NCBI GenBank assembly: GCA_964478415.1
Contig: CAYZII010000063.1
Coordinates: forward strand, 1 to 12,161
Direction: 5' to 3'
DNA: 12,161 nt
Source: Sulfuricystis sp964478415
GTDB taxonomy: Bacteria; Pseudomonadota; Gammaproteobacteria; Burkholderiales; Rhodocyclaceae
Part shown: one piece after another, positions 1 through 7,215 of the stretch
How positions within the stretch are numbered: position 1 is the first letter of the stretch
Layout: each line of letters begins with the position of its first letter
The notes under the pieces: model-generated
What the model saw: the letters and a program-made list of their open reading frames with translations, nothing else
Database searches by the model: none
What the model was told of the DNA's origin: nothing
Position numbers and translations under genes: made by a program

Positions 1-624
1 ATCGCAGATGCCGCAGGCGCGCCCAGCTTCGTCAGCCTGATAGCAGGAAACGGTGAGCGCATAATCTACGCCGAGTTCGACACCGCGGCGGATGATCTCC
101 GCTTTGGACAGATCGATCAGGGGTGCGTGAATGGTGAATTTGTCCCCTTCGACACCCGCCTTGGTGGCCAGATTCGCCAAGCGTTCGAAGGCCTCGATGA
201 ATGCCGGCCGGCAATCGGGGTAGCCGGAATAGTCGACGGCATTGACACCGATGAAGATGTCTCTGGCGCCGAGGATTTCCGCCCAGCCGAGCGCCAGCGC
301 GAGCATGATCGTGTTGCGCGCCGGCACATAGGTGACGGGAATGCCGGGCCGCACGCCTTCCGTCGGTACGGCAATCTTCGGGTCGGTGAGCGCTGAACCC
401 CCGAACTGGGCCAGATCGAGATGCACGATGCGATGCTCGGCCGCGCCGAGCGCGCCGGCGATGCGTTGAGCGGCAGCCAGTTCGGCATGATGCCGCTGAC
501 CGTAATCGACCGACAGGCAATGGCAGGCGAAGCCGGCGTGTTGCGCGATCGCAAGACAGGTGGCGGAATCGAGCCCGCCGGAGAGCAGCACCACGGCCGG
601 TTGACGCGCATTTTCAGCGACCAC
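1..624 (-). CDS. queC: 7-cyano-7-deazaguanine synthase QueC (3'-truncated by window edge)
   Basis: QueC converts 7-carboxy-7-deazaguanine to preQ0 using ATP and ammonia, the step after QueE in queuosine precursor synthesis. The visible 208 residues start at a GTG (622-624) and run to the window edge. They show the PP-loop ATP-pyrophosphatase motif SGGLDS at residues 15-20, VPARN at 100-104 and DYSGYPDCR at 131-139. Three of the four C-terminal zinc-binding cysteines are present (C194, C204, C207); the fourth and roughly 20 more residues should lie outside the window, judging by the usual length near 230. The GTG was chosen because a GGGGAG ribosome site (complement of 631-636) lies six bases upstream and the protein then begins shortly before the PP-loop. 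The gene overlaps the end of queE by 11 bases, which suggests translational coupling. The family call is firm. Confidence 0.96.
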   Translation of the reverse strand, partial: MVAENARQPAVVLLSGGLDSATCLAIAQHAGFACHCLSVDYGQRHHAELAAAQRIAGALGAAEHRIVHLDLAQFGGSALTDPKIAVPTEGVRPGIPVTYVPARNTIMLALALGWAEILGARDIFIGVNAVDYSGYPDCRPAFIEAFERLANLATKAGVEGDKFTIHAPLIDLSKAEIIRRGVELGVDYALTVSCYQADEAGRACGICD

Positions 625-1261
625 GTGCGTCTCCCCAGAGGATCTTGTGCAATTGCAGCTGGAAGCGCACCGGCAGCCGGTCGGAGAGAATCCATTCGGC
701 CAGCTGCGCCGGTGGCAGGCGGCCGGCCACCGGGGAGAAGAGTACCGGACATTTCTCTGTGAGGTGCCGTTCGGCGAGCACCGATTTTGCCCATTCGTAA
801 TCTTCGCGGGAAGCGATCACGATCTTGATTTCGTCCGTGGCGCGCAGATCGGCGAGATTTTCCCAACGGTTTCTGGCGGCTTCACCGGAATCGGGGGCCT
901 TGATGTCGACGATGCGGGCAACACGCGGGTCGACGCCGTTGATGTCGAGGGTGCCTGAGGTTTCCAAAGAGACCGCATAACCGGCATCGCACAACGCTCT
1001 GAGCAGCTCATGACATCCGGATTGAGCGAGGGGCTCGCCACCGGTGACGCAAACCGTCTGACAGCGATAGGTGGCGACCCGGGCGAGAATTTCCGCCAGG
1101 CTCAGGGTTTCTCCACCCGTGAAGGCATAAGCCGTATCACACCAAACGCAGCGCAGCGGGCAACCAACGAGGCGTACGAATACCGTCGGCAGGCCGACAC
1201 GCGTCGATTCACCCTGCAATGAATGGAAGATCTCGCTGATGCGCAGTCTGGGTTCGCTCAC
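614..1261 (-). CDS. queE: 7-carboxy-7-deazaguanine synthase QueE (radical SAM)
   Basis: QueE is a radical SAM enzyme that contracts the ring of 6-carboxytetrahydropterin to 7-carboxy-7-deazaguanine, the substrate of QueC. The 215-residue protein has the N-terminal FHSLQGES signature at 12-19, the iron-sulfur cysteine motif CX3CX2C at C34, C38 and C41, and the SAM-contacting TGGEPL at 73-78. The length is normal for the family. The start codon is GTG at 1259-1261 and overlaps the cpoB stop as GTGA; only a weak purine-rich stretch (GAAGAAA) precedes it, consistent with translation coupled to cpoB. The adjacent queC is the next enzyme of the pathway. QueD and FolE, which act earlier, are not in the window. 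Confidence 0.96.
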   Translation of the reverse strand: MSEPRLRISEIFHSLQGESTRVGLPTVFVRLVGCPLRCVWCDTAYAFTGGETLSLAEILARVATYRCQTVCVTGGEPLAQSGCHELLRALCDAGYAVSLETSGTLDINGVDPRVARIVDIKAPDSGEAARNRWENLADLRATDEIKIVIASREDYEWAKSVLAERHLTEKCPVLFSPVAGRLPPAQLAEWILSDRLPVRFQLQLHKILWGDARGR

Positions 1262-2031
1262 CGTTTCTTCGGTGCGAGAGTTTTCAGGCGCGTGCGGCCG
1301 TTTTCGGCAGCGGAAGAGGCTGGGTATTTCTGGATCAATTGCTCGAGCGTCTGGATCGCGCCCTTGACATCTTTCGCTTCGACCTGGGCGTTCGCACGGG
1401 CGAGCAATGCGTCCGGCGCTTTCGGATCATTCGGCCATTGGCTTGGCACCTTGCCATAGGTTTCGGCCGCCTTGCCGAACTGGCGTAGCTGGTAGAGACT
1501 CGCGCCAAGCCAGTAGGTGGCATTCGGCAGGAGTGAGGAATTCGGATGGCTTGCGATGAAAGTTTCGAATGCTGCCTGGGCTTCCTTGTATTTACCCGCA
1601 CGAAAGAGGCTCAGCGCTGCTTCATAATCGCGCATCTCCGCTTGCGGGTCAGCAGGCGGCTTGGGCGCAGCGGAATCCTGCGGCGGGGCTACGGAGGCAG
1701 CCGTCGCAGCGGCCGCTTCGAGCTTGCGCAAGCGGGCATCGAGGTCGACGTAGAAATCCTGCTGGCGCTTGTGGGCGGCTTCGAGACTGTTGGTCAGTAC
1801 TTCGACCTGACCGGTGAGGCGTGCGACATCGGCGCGCAGGGCTTCGATCTGGTTTGCGAAGTCGAGCTGGTTTTTGGCCAACGCGTCGAGGCGCTGGCGC
1901 AAGGTTTCGACAGTCTGCGTCGTCTCGGTGCGCAGCTCACGGATCTGACGACGCGCCTCCTCGTCATCGAACATGCCAGCGCGCACTGTCAGTGGTAGTA
2001 GCAGGCAGCCAACCAGCAGAATTCGCTTCAT
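1258..2031 (-). CDS. cpoB: Cell division coordinator CpoB (YbgF), periplasmic coiled-coil/TPR protein
   Basis: CpoB (YbgF) is a periplasmic partner of TolA. In Escherichia coli it links septal peptidoglycan synthesis by PBP1B to Tol-Pal outer-membrane constriction. The 257-residue protein starts with a signal peptide (basic MKR, hydrophobic core to about residue 16, likely cleavage after A18). A heptad-rich helical segment at about 24-107 fits the trimerisation coiled coil. An Ala/Pro linker follows at about 108-128, then three TPR-like units from about 130 to 253 (for example DYEAALSLFRAGKYKEA and ATYWLGASLYQLRQFGKA). The length is close to that of the family. The ATG overlaps the pal stop by one base (TGATG) and the stop overlaps the queE GTG. 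No lipobox is visible, so it should be soluble in the periplasm. Confidence 0.94.
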   Translation of the reverse strand: MKRILLVGCLLLPLTVRAGMFDDEEARRQIRELRTETTQTVETLRQRLDALAKNQLDFANQIEALRADVARLTGQVEVLTNSLEAAHKRQQDFYVDLDARLRKLEAAAATAASVAPPQDSAAPKPPADPQAEMRDYEAALSLFRAGKYKEAQAAFETFIASHPNSSLLPNATYWLGASLYQLRQFGKAAETYGKVPSQWPNDPKAPDALLARANAQVEAKDVKGAIQTLEQLIQKYPASSAAENGRTRLKTLAPKKR

Positions 2032-2570
2032 CAGAATTCACCAGAATAGAGCATGTCGCCCCGGCGATTCTGTGCCCAGCATTCCTCGGTTGCCTCGCTG
2101 CAGACCGGCTTTTCTTCACCGAGACTGACGGCTTCGAGCTGGGATTCCTTGACGCCGAGCAGCATCAGCGCCTTCTTCACCGCTTCGGCGCGCTTCTGGC
2201 CGAGCGCGAGGTTGTACTCACGGCTGCCGCGCTCGTCGGCATTGCCCTGGATCAGCATCTTCATCTGTGGGTTCTTGATCAGGAACTGCGCATGGTGGCC
2301 GAGCAGGGTCTGGTATTCGTCCTTGACGACGTAACTGTCGAAATCGAAGTAGATGCTGCGCTTCGAGAGCGGACTCTTCGGGTCCTTCAGCGCCGCGATG
2401 TCATAAGGGTTGGGTTGTGCCGTCGTCACCGGCGTCACACCTGGGGTGGCGACGGTGCTGGGGGTGCGCTCCTCGACGCCGGCTCCGGCTTGCTCCGGGG
2501 CCGGAGGCTGGCTGCCGCAGCCAGCGAGCAGAAGAAGGGAGAGTGATACGGCGAGCAGTGAATTGCGCAT
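2031..2570 (-). CDS. pal: Peptidoglycan-associated lipoprotein Pal
   Basis: Pal is the outer-membrane lipoprotein of the Tol-Pal system. It binds peptidoglycan meso-DAP and alternates with TolB binding. The 179-residue precursor has a lipoprotein signal with lipobox LLAG and lipidation Cys18, then a Pro/Ala/Thr-rich tether to about residue 65. An OmpA-like peptidoglycan-binding domain follows, with SIYFDFDSY at 72-80, NADERGSREYN at 110-120 and NRR at 168-170. Two cysteines, C157 and C164, lie in the last part of the domain. The ATG at 2570 was chosen because GAGGAA (complement of 2577-2582) sits six bases upstream and the signal peptide begins there. A longer in-frame reading would overlap tolB and add non-signal residues. 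A 19-base gap separates it from tolB. Confidence 0.97.
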   Translation of the reverse strand: MRNSLLAVSLSLLLLAGCGSQPPAPEQAGAGVEERTPSTVATPGVTPVTTAQPNPYDIAALKDPKSPLSKRSIYFDFDSYVVKDEYQTLLGHHAQFLIKNPQMKMLIQGNADERGSREYNLALGQKRAEAVKKALMLLGVKESQLEAVSLGEEKPVCSEATEECWAQNRRGDMLYSGEF

Positions 2571-2575
2571 GATGA

Positions 2576-2582
2576 TTTCCTC
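2576..2582 (-). promoter_or_regulatory. Ribosome binding site of pal
   Basis: The minus strand reads GAGGAAA here, with the GAGGAA core six bases before the pal ATG. It is one of the best Shine-Dalgarno matches in the window and decides the start of pal in favour of residue MRNSLL over an upstream in-frame ATG inside tolB. High translation fits the known abundance of Pal. Confidence 0.8.
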
Positions 2583-2589
2583 TTGAGCG

Positions 2590-3867
2590 TTACTTATTGA
2601 TGAATGGGCCCCAGGCGGGTTCGCGGACATCGGCGGCCTGCACCGAGAGGCGTTGTTTGACGCGGCCGTCGACCGAAACGGCCGCCAGCACGCCGCGCCC
2701 TCCCACTTCGGTGGCGAATAGAATCATCCGGCCGTTGGGCGCGAAGCTCGGCGATTCATCCTTCGCCGTATCGGTGAGCACTTGCACCTGGCGTGTCGCA
2801 AGATCCATCACCGCAACGCGGAAACGCCCCGCGTCACGGGTGACGAAGGCAAGCGTCTTGCCATCGGGCGACAGGCGGGGGGTGACGTTGTAGCTGCCGT
2901 CGAAGGTGACGCGCTGAGCAGGGCCACCAGACACTGGCTGGCGGTAGATCTGCGGGCTGCCACCACGGTCGGAGGTGAAGTAGATGAACTCGCCATCGGG
3001 CGAGAATTGGGGTTCGGTGTCGATGCCCGGGGAAGTCGATAGGCGTGTGATGCCACTACCGTCGGCATTGACCAGATAAAGCTGTGAATTGCCATCCTTG
3101 GTCAGCACGATGGCGAGTTTTCTGCCGTCCGGCGACCAGGCGGGCGCCGAATTGGAGCCCTTGAAATTGGCGACGACATGGCGTTTGCCGGTGGCGAGGT
3201 CGTGGACGTAGATGACCGGCTTCTTCTGTTCGAACGAGACATAGGCGAGTTTGCTGCCGTCCGGCGACCAGGCGGGCGAGATGATCGGTTCGCGCGAGGC
3301 GAGCGCCGGCTGCGGATTGTTGCCATCCGCATCGGCGATCTGCAGTTCGTAACGGCCGGCGCTTTTCACCACATAGGCGATGCGCGTCGAGAAGATGCCG
3401 CGTTCGCCGGTAAGCTTTTCATAGATCGTGTCGGCGATACGGTGGGCGGTGGCGCGAATCTGGGCGCTGTTGTGCATATAAGCTTGGCCGGCGAGTGGGG
3501 TTTGCTTCTGCACGTCGTAGAGGCGGAAGCGCGTCTCGTAGCGGCCGTCCGGCAGGCTGGCGAGACTGCCGCCGACGAATGCATCGGCGCCGCGACTTTT
3601 CCAGTCGGCGAAATTCGGCGCGGCGTTTTCGTCGAGGATACTGCCGGCGGTATTGACCAGGTTGAAGCGGCCACTGCGTTCGAGATCGCTGCGGATCACA
3701 GAAACGAGCGCCAATGCGACGACCCGCTCGCCGGCGAAATCGGCAATTGCGATCGGCAGGCGCTGGGCGCCGACGCCAGTGATCTCGATGGCAAGCTGTG
3801 CCTGGGCAAGACAAACGGCGCCGGCGAGCAGTGCGCCAGCAACCAGTCGGGCAAGGAGGTGTTTCAT
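2590..3867 (-). CDS. tolB: Tol-Pal system protein TolB
   Basis: TolB is the periplasmic beta-propeller of Tol-Pal; it binds Pal and is released when TolA is energised. The 425-residue precursor has a signal peptide of about 23 residues ending AQA. The mature N-terminal segment starts QLAIEITGVG and acts as the TolA-binding tail in characterised homologues. It leads into an alpha/beta N-terminal domain (about 35-170) and a C-terminal six-bladed propeller. PD40-type blade signatures are visible: AWSPDGSKLAYVS, AWSPDGRKLAIV, QFSPDGEFIYFTS, RLSPDGKTLAFV and SFAPNGRMILFA. Length is normal. The start is ATG at 3865-3867, 31 bases after the tolA stop. Unusually there is no Shine-Dalgarno match before it, while a perfect TATAAT lies ten bases upstream. 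Confidence 0.97.
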   Translation of the reverse strand: MKHLLARLVAGALLAGAVCLAQAQLAIEITGVGAQRLPIAIADFAGERVVALALVSVIRSDLERSGRFNLVNTAGSILDENAAPNFADWKSRGADAFVGGSLASLPDGRYETRFRLYDVQKQTPLAGQAYMHNSAQIRATAHRIADTIYEKLTGERGIFSTRIAYVVKSAGRYELQIADADGNNPQPALASREPIISPAWSPDGSKLAYVSFEQKKPVIYVHDLATGKRHVVANFKGSNSAPAWSPDGRKLAIVLTKDGNSQLYLVNADGSGITRLSTSPGIDTEPQFSPDGEFIYFTSDRGGSPQIYRQPVSGGPAQRVTFDGSYNVTPRLSPDGKTLAFVTRDAGRFRVAVMDLATRQVQVLTDTAKDESPSFAPNGRMILFATEVGGRGVLAAVSVDGRVKQRLSVQAADVREPAWGPFINK

Positions 3868-3876
3868 GGGTCGACA

Positions 3877-3882
3877 ATTATA
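3877..3882 (-). promoter_or_regulatory. Possible -10 box of an internal tolB promoter
   Basis: The minus strand reads a perfect TATAAT ending nine bases before the tolB ATG. No -35-like hexamer is found at 16-18 base spacing (GGAGTA at 17) and there is no TG extension, so this is only a half-promoter by sequence. Separate transcription of tolB-pal-ybgF from an internal promoter is reported for Escherichia coli and Pseudomonas, which makes it plausible. If used, transcription would start within a few bases of the ATG, giving a nearly leaderless message. Confidence 0.35.
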
Positions 3883-3883
3883 C

Positions 3884-3898
3884 CCCTGCGCTACAGGG
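3884..3898 (-). repeat. Small inverted repeat between tolA and tolB
   Basis: CCCTG at 3884-3888 and CAGGG at 3894-3898 are perfect 5-bp arms around a 5-base loop, placed directly after the tolA stop codon (3899-3901) and just before the TATAAT. There is no T-tract, so it is not a canonical terminator. It could be a weak attenuator, an RNA processing or stability element, or chance. Confidence 0.4.
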
Positions 3899-4684
3899 TT
3901 ACTCCTCTTGCGGCCGGAAACGTAGTTCCAGCGTGCGGGAAAAGAGCTCCTTGTGTGCCGGTAACGGCAGCGGACTCGATTTGTGGATCGCGCGTTCGCA
4001 GGCAGCGTCCCAGGCCGAATGGCCAGAAGATCTTTTCAGCCGCAATGCGAGGACTTCTCCGCTCGGCAATTGCGTGACTTCGAACACCGCTTCAGGGTTG
4101 CCTTTCATGCCGGCAGGCAGCACGATGTTGCCGCGTACTTTGGCGCGGATTTTCGCGATGTAATCCGCCATCGCTCTGTCGGCAGCTTGCTGGGTCTGCT
4201 GCGCCTTGAGCTGGGCGAGTTCTCTCGCCGCTTCCTCTGCTGCCGTCTCGGCGGCCTTGCGCCTTTCGGTTTCCGCCAGTTCTCGTTCGAGTTGTTCCTT
4301 GAAAGGATCTTTGGGCGGTTCGGTTTTGACCTCCGGCTTGGGTTCCGGTTTCGGTGCGGGTTTGGGCTTCTCCTTCTGCAGGATATCAGGCTTTGCAGGT
4401 GGTTTGACCGGCTCTGGCTTCGGCGCCGGCTTGGGTTCGGGCTTCGGTGCTGGCTGGGGCTCTGGTTTTGGCGTGGGCTTCGGCTCGGGCTTTTGCTGGG
4501 GTATAGGATTCGGCGCTGGCGGGACGGCACGCACCAGATCGACTGTGACGGCCTCGGGTTGTTTCGTCTGCCAGCGGATGCCATAGACGATCAGCACGGC
4601 GAGCAGGACGTGCATCAGCACCGCGAGGAGAAAAGCGATGCGTTTTCCTGGTGCCTTGCGCGGCTGGTTACGCAGCTCGTTCAT
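3899..4684 (-). CDS. tolA: Tol-Pal system protein TolA (short, Pro/Lys/Glu-rich spacer)
   Basis: TolA spans the periplasm and carries force from TolQR to TolB-Pal and CpoB. The 261-residue protein has a basic cytoplasmic N-terminus and one membrane helix at about 16-36. A Pro/Lys/Glu repeat region covers about 61-127, a short charged Ala-rich helix about 127-172, and a TonB/TolA-type C-terminal domain about 173-261, including YIAKIRAKVRGNIVLP and GEVLALRLKRSSG. This is much shorter than Escherichia coli TolA (421 residues), whose middle domain is a long Ala/Lys helix; the spacer here looks like that of TonB. Assignment to TolA and not TonB rests on its position between tolR and tolB and on the C-terminal domain. 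The ATG overlaps the tolR stop as ATGA. The stop is TAA. Confidence 0.93.
   Translation of the reverse strand: MNELRNQPRKAPGKRIAFLLAVLMHVLLAVLIVYGIRWQTKQPEAVTVDLVRAVPPAPNPIPQQKPEPKPTPKPEPQPAPKPEPKPAPKPEPVKPPAKPDILQKEKPKPAPKPEPKPEVKTEPPKDPFKEQLERELAETERRKAAETAAEEAARELAQLKAQQTQQAADRAMADYIAKIRAKVRGNIVLPAGMKGNPEAVFEVTQLPSGEVLALRLKRSSGHSAWDAACERAIHKSSPLPLPAHKELFSRTLELRFRPQEE
4313..4492 (-). repeat. Degenerate Pro-Lys-Glu coding repeat inside tolA
   Basis: This stretch encodes tolA residues 65-124, a run of imperfect KPEPKP / APKPEP units. At DNA level it is a series of related 12-18 base units (plus-strand ggcttcgg / gggttccgg motifs), a form prone to length change by slippage. Its likely role is a stiff extended periplasmic spacer, as in TonB. 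Its other strand gives a glycine-rich open frame that is a by-product. Confidence 0.8.
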
Positions 4685-5091
4685 TTGCTCCGCGGTTGCA
4701 CCAGCAGCCCGATCTTCACCACCTGGGCGCGTTGCAACTCATCCATCACGTCGAGCACGGCCTGATATTTCACGTTCCGGTCGCCGCTGATCAGCACCGG
4801 CTGATCCGGATGCTGGCTTTGCGCTGCGCGGATGCGCTCGGCGAGCTCCATGCGCCCGACGCTGACGGTCGCCCCTCCCAGCGCTTTGTCACGCATTTCG
4901 ATCGCGCCGTCGGCCTTGACGATGATCTCGAGTGGTTCGACCGGTGGCGCGGCGGCCTTGCCGACCGAAGGCAGCTCGATCGCCGCAGGTTGGATCATCG
5001 GCGCCGTGACCATGAAGATGATCAACAGCACCAGCATCACGTCGATGTAAGGAACAACGTTGATTTCGTGCTTGAGCCGTCTCGCTCTCAT
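4681..5091 (-). CDS. tolR: Tol-Pal system protein TolR
   Basis: TolR belongs to the ExbD/TolR family and forms the proton-driven stator with TolQ in the inner membrane. The 136-residue protein has a short cytoplasmic N-terminus and one transmembrane helix at about 13-33 (VVPYIDVMLVLLIIFMVTAP). This helix holds Asp17, the position of the essential proton-path aspartate (D23 in Escherichia coli). A periplasmic domain follows with ISGDRNVKYQAVLDVMDEL near 101-119, typical of the family. Length is normal. The start overlaps the tolQ stop and the stop overlaps the tolA start, both as ATGA. Since no clear ribosome site precedes it, translation probably depends on tolQ. Confidence 0.97.
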   Translation of the reverse strand: MRARRLKHEINVVPYIDVMLVLLIIFMVTAPMIQPAAIELPSVGKAAAPPVEPLEIIVKADGAIEMRDKALGGATVSVGRMELAERIRAAQSQHPDQPVLISGDRNVKYQAVLDVMDELQRAQVVKIGLLVQPRSK

Positions 5092-5765
5092 CGTATCTGC
5101 CGTTGCAGGATGTTCGAGAATTCTTCGATGAAGCTTTCGAAACGCACCGCAAGCCGGTCGGTGTCGTGGGCGAAGCGGTTGTAGGCGACCACGGCAGGAA
5201 TCGCCGCGAACAGGCCGATCGCAGTGGCGACCAGCGCTTCTGCGATGCCCGGTGCGACGGCGGCCAATGTCGCAGTCTGCATGCTCGAGAGACCACGGAA
5301 CGAGTGCATGATGCCCCAGACGGTGCCGAACAGCCCGACGTAAGGCGAGACCGAACCTGCCGAGGCGAGGAAGGCGAGATGGGCTTCGAGGTCGTCGAGC
5401 TCGCGTTGATAGGTAGCGCGCATCGCGCGGCGCACGCCATCGATGACGCTCGCGGTATCGAGGTTTTTCTGGCCGCGCAGCTTGGTGAATTCATGAAAGC
5501 CAGCCGCGAAGATGCGTTCCAGGGCACCGCTGCGTTGCGGGGCGGCGACCGCGTCCTGGTAGAGGGTCGCGAGATCGCCACCGCTCCAGAAATCGCGCTC
5601 GAAGCGATCGGTCTTCTTGCGTGCGTCGCGCAGCTGGAACCATTTGCGGAAGATCCAGTACCACGACATCACCGAGACATAGGTGAGCAGCAGCATCACC
5701 AGCTTGACGATCAGGCTGGCGTTGCTGATCAACTCGACGATGGCGAGATCCTGGGTGACGGTCAT
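5088..5765 (-). CDS. tolQ: Tol-Pal system protein TolQ
   Basis: TolQ is the MotA/ExbB-family subunit of the inner-membrane motor that uses the proton gradient to energise TolA. The 225-residue protein shows three membrane helices: about 14-38 (LISNASLIVKLVMLLLTYVS), about 130-155 including the conserved SVSPYVGLFGTVWGIM, and about 165-195 (APGIAEALVATAIGLFAAIPAVVAYN by segments). A cytoplasmic loop lies between the first two. These motifs and the length near 225 match the family. The ATG overlaps the ybgC stop as ATGA, and a modest AAGAGA lies upstream. It is the first of the overlapping tolQRA set. Confidence 0.97.
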   Translation of the reverse strand: MTVTQDLAIVELISNASLIVKLVMLLLTYVSVMSWYWIFRKWFQLRDARKKTDRFERDFWSGGDLATLYQDAVAAPQRSGALERIFAAGFHEFTKLRGQKNLDTASVIDGVRRAMRATYQRELDDLEAHLAFLASAGSVSPYVGLFGTVWGIMHSFRGLSSMQTATLAAVAPGIAEALVATAIGLFAAIPAVVAYNRFAHDTDRLAVRFESFIEEFSNILQRQIR

Positions 5766-6169
5766 TGTCTCTTGGATGGTGTGATGCGTTCGCGCAGGGC
5801 GGCGGGCAGCGCGGTGGCGCGCCCTCTGGCCAGATCCAGGCAGGCGACGCGTACTTGTGCGGTGAGCAGCAAGTCCGCGCCGCGACGGATCGACTGTGCG
5901 AATGTTACCTGAGCTCGGCCGACGCCCTCGATCGCAGTGTAGACATCGACGAGATCGTCGAGTTTTGCTGGTTTCAGATATTCGACGGCGAGCGAGCGCA
6001 CCGCGAAGGCGATGCCGGTATCCAGGGCCAACGCGCGTTGTTCGTAGCCGAGCGCGCGCAACAATTCGCTGCGGCCGCGTTCGAGGTACTTGAGGTAGTT
6101 CGCGTAATACACCACGCCGCCGGCATCGGTGTCCTCGTAATAGACGCGCACCTGTATTGTGTGGCTCAT
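5762..6169 (-). CDS. ybgC: Tol-Pal associated acyl-CoA thioesterase YbgC
   Basis: YbgC is a 4HBT hotdog-fold thioesterase encoded with tol-pal in most proteobacteria; homologues hydrolyse acyl-CoA or interact with acyl carrier protein and phospholipid synthesis enzymes. The 135-residue protein carries the family signature YYEDTDAGGVVYYANYLKY from residue 10, with the catalytic-site Asp at D15. The His that follows in Escherichia coli (VVYHA) is Tyr22 here, a change I recall as common in related proteins. Length is normal. The ATG at 6169 overlaps the ruvB stop as ATGA; AGGAG lies only two bases upstream, which is tight. An in-frame GTG at 6181 would add four residues and cannot be excluded. 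It is most likely cytoplasmic. Confidence 0.92.
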   Translation of the reverse strand: MSHTIQVRVYYEDTDAGGVVYYANYLKYLERGRSELLRALGYEQRALALDTGIAFAVRSLAVEYLKPAKLDDLVDVYTAIEGVGRAQVTFAQSIRRGADLLLTAQVRVACLDLARGRATALPAALRERITPSKRQ

Positions 6170-7215
6170 GACTCCTGCCACAGATCGCGATTGGGCTGGC
6201 CAGGGGCCTCGAGGCCGAAGTGACGCCAGATGGCCGCTGTGGCGATGCGCCCGCGCGGTGTGCGCTGCAAATAACCCTGCTGGATCAGATAGGGTTCGAG
6301 TACGTCCTCGATCGTGTCGCGTGCTTCGCCGATCGCGGCGGCGAGATTGTCCAGCCCGACCGGTCCGCCACTGAATTTTTCCAGCACCGCGGAGAGCAGT
6401 TTCCTGTCCATCACGTCGAGACCGAGGGCGTCGACGTCGAGCATCGTCAGCGCCGCATCGGCGATCTCGCGCGTGATCGTGCCGTCATGCTTTACTTCGG
6501 CGAAGTCGCGCACGCGGCGCAACAGACGGTTGGCGATGCGCGGCGTGCCACGCGAGCGACGCGCGATTTCCAGCGCACCATCATCGGCGAGCGTGCAGTT
6601 CAACAGCTGCGCTGAACGCCGGACGATCAGCGCCAGCTCCTCTGGCGTATAGAACTCCAGCCGGGCGACGATGCCGAAACGGTCGCGCAACGGGTTGGTC
6701 AACATGCCGGCACGCGTTGTCGCGCCGATCAGCGTGAAGGGGGGCAGGTCGAGCTTCACCGAGCGCGCAGCCGGGCCTTCGCCGATCATGATGTCGATCT
6801 GGAAGTCTTCCAGCGCCGGGTAGAGAATTTCCTCGACGACCGGTGAGAGGCGGTGGATCTCGTCAATGAATAGCACATCGAACGGCTCGAGGTTGGTCAG
6901 GATCGCCGCGAGATCGCCGGCACGCTCCAGCACCGGCCCCGAGGTCTGGCGCAGATTGACGCCCAGCTCGTGCGCGATGATGTGGGCGAGTGTGGTCTTG
7001 CCTAAGCCCGGCGGGCCGAACAGCAGCACGTGGTCGAGCGCTTCGCGGCGTTTCTTCGCCGCGCCGATGAAAATCTCCAGTTGGCTGCGGATCTTCGCCT
7101 GACCGACGTATTCGTCCAGCCGTTTCGGCCGCAGCGCGCGCTCGATCACCTCTTCCTGCGGCGAGGCGCTGGCCGGGGTGATCAGGCGGGGAGCGAGGGC
7201 GTCGTTCTCGATCAT
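6166..7215 (-). CDS. ruvB: Holliday junction branch migration ATPase RuvB
   Basis: RuvB is the AAA+ hexameric motor that drives Holliday junction branch migration with RuvA. The 349-residue protein has the family opening (ALRPKRLDEYVGQ, 27-39), Walker A GPPGLGKT at 67-74, Walker B with DEIH at 118-121, sensor 1 GATTRAG at 164-170 and the LRDRFG box at 176-181. A C-terminal winged-helix domain ends with RTPRGR. Length matches the family (about 336-350). The ATG overlaps the permease stop as ATGA, with AGGA a few bases upstream. The stop overlaps ybgC. In many genomes ruvB follows ruvA directly; here a permease gene separates them. Confidence 0.98.
   Translation of the reverse strand: MIENDALAPRLITPASASPQEEVIERALRPKRLDEYVGQAKIRSQLEIFIGAAKKRREALDHVLLFGPPGLGKTTLAHIIAHELGVNLRQTSGPVLERAGDLAAILTNLEPFDVLFIDEIHRLSPVVEEILYPALEDFQIDIMIGEGPAARSVKLDLPPFTLIGATTRAGMLTNPLRDRFGIVARLEFYTPEELALIVRRSAQLLNCTLADDGALEIARRSRGTPRIANRLLRRVRDFAEVKHDGTITREIADAALTMLDVDALGLDVMDRKLLSAVLEKFSGGPVGLDNLAAAIGEARDTIEDVLEPYLIQQGYLQRTPRGRIATAAIWRHFGLEAPGQPNRDLWQES

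Noticed and set aside
2571..2630. Upstream extension of pal by 20 residues
   Set aside because: It would overlap the end of tolB and put a polar stretch before a clear lipoprotein signal peptide, while a strong GAGGAA precedes the downstream ATG.
3178..4077. Plus-strand open frame of 299 codons opposite tolB and tolA
   Set aside because: It runs across two confident genes on the other strand, is rich in residues expected from a reversed GC-rich frame, and has no family motif.
3983..4765. Plus-strand open frames opposite tolA, including a glycine-rich one at 4206-4586
   Set aside because: The glycine/phenylalanine-rich repeats are the reverse reading of the Pro-Lys-Glu repeats of TolA.
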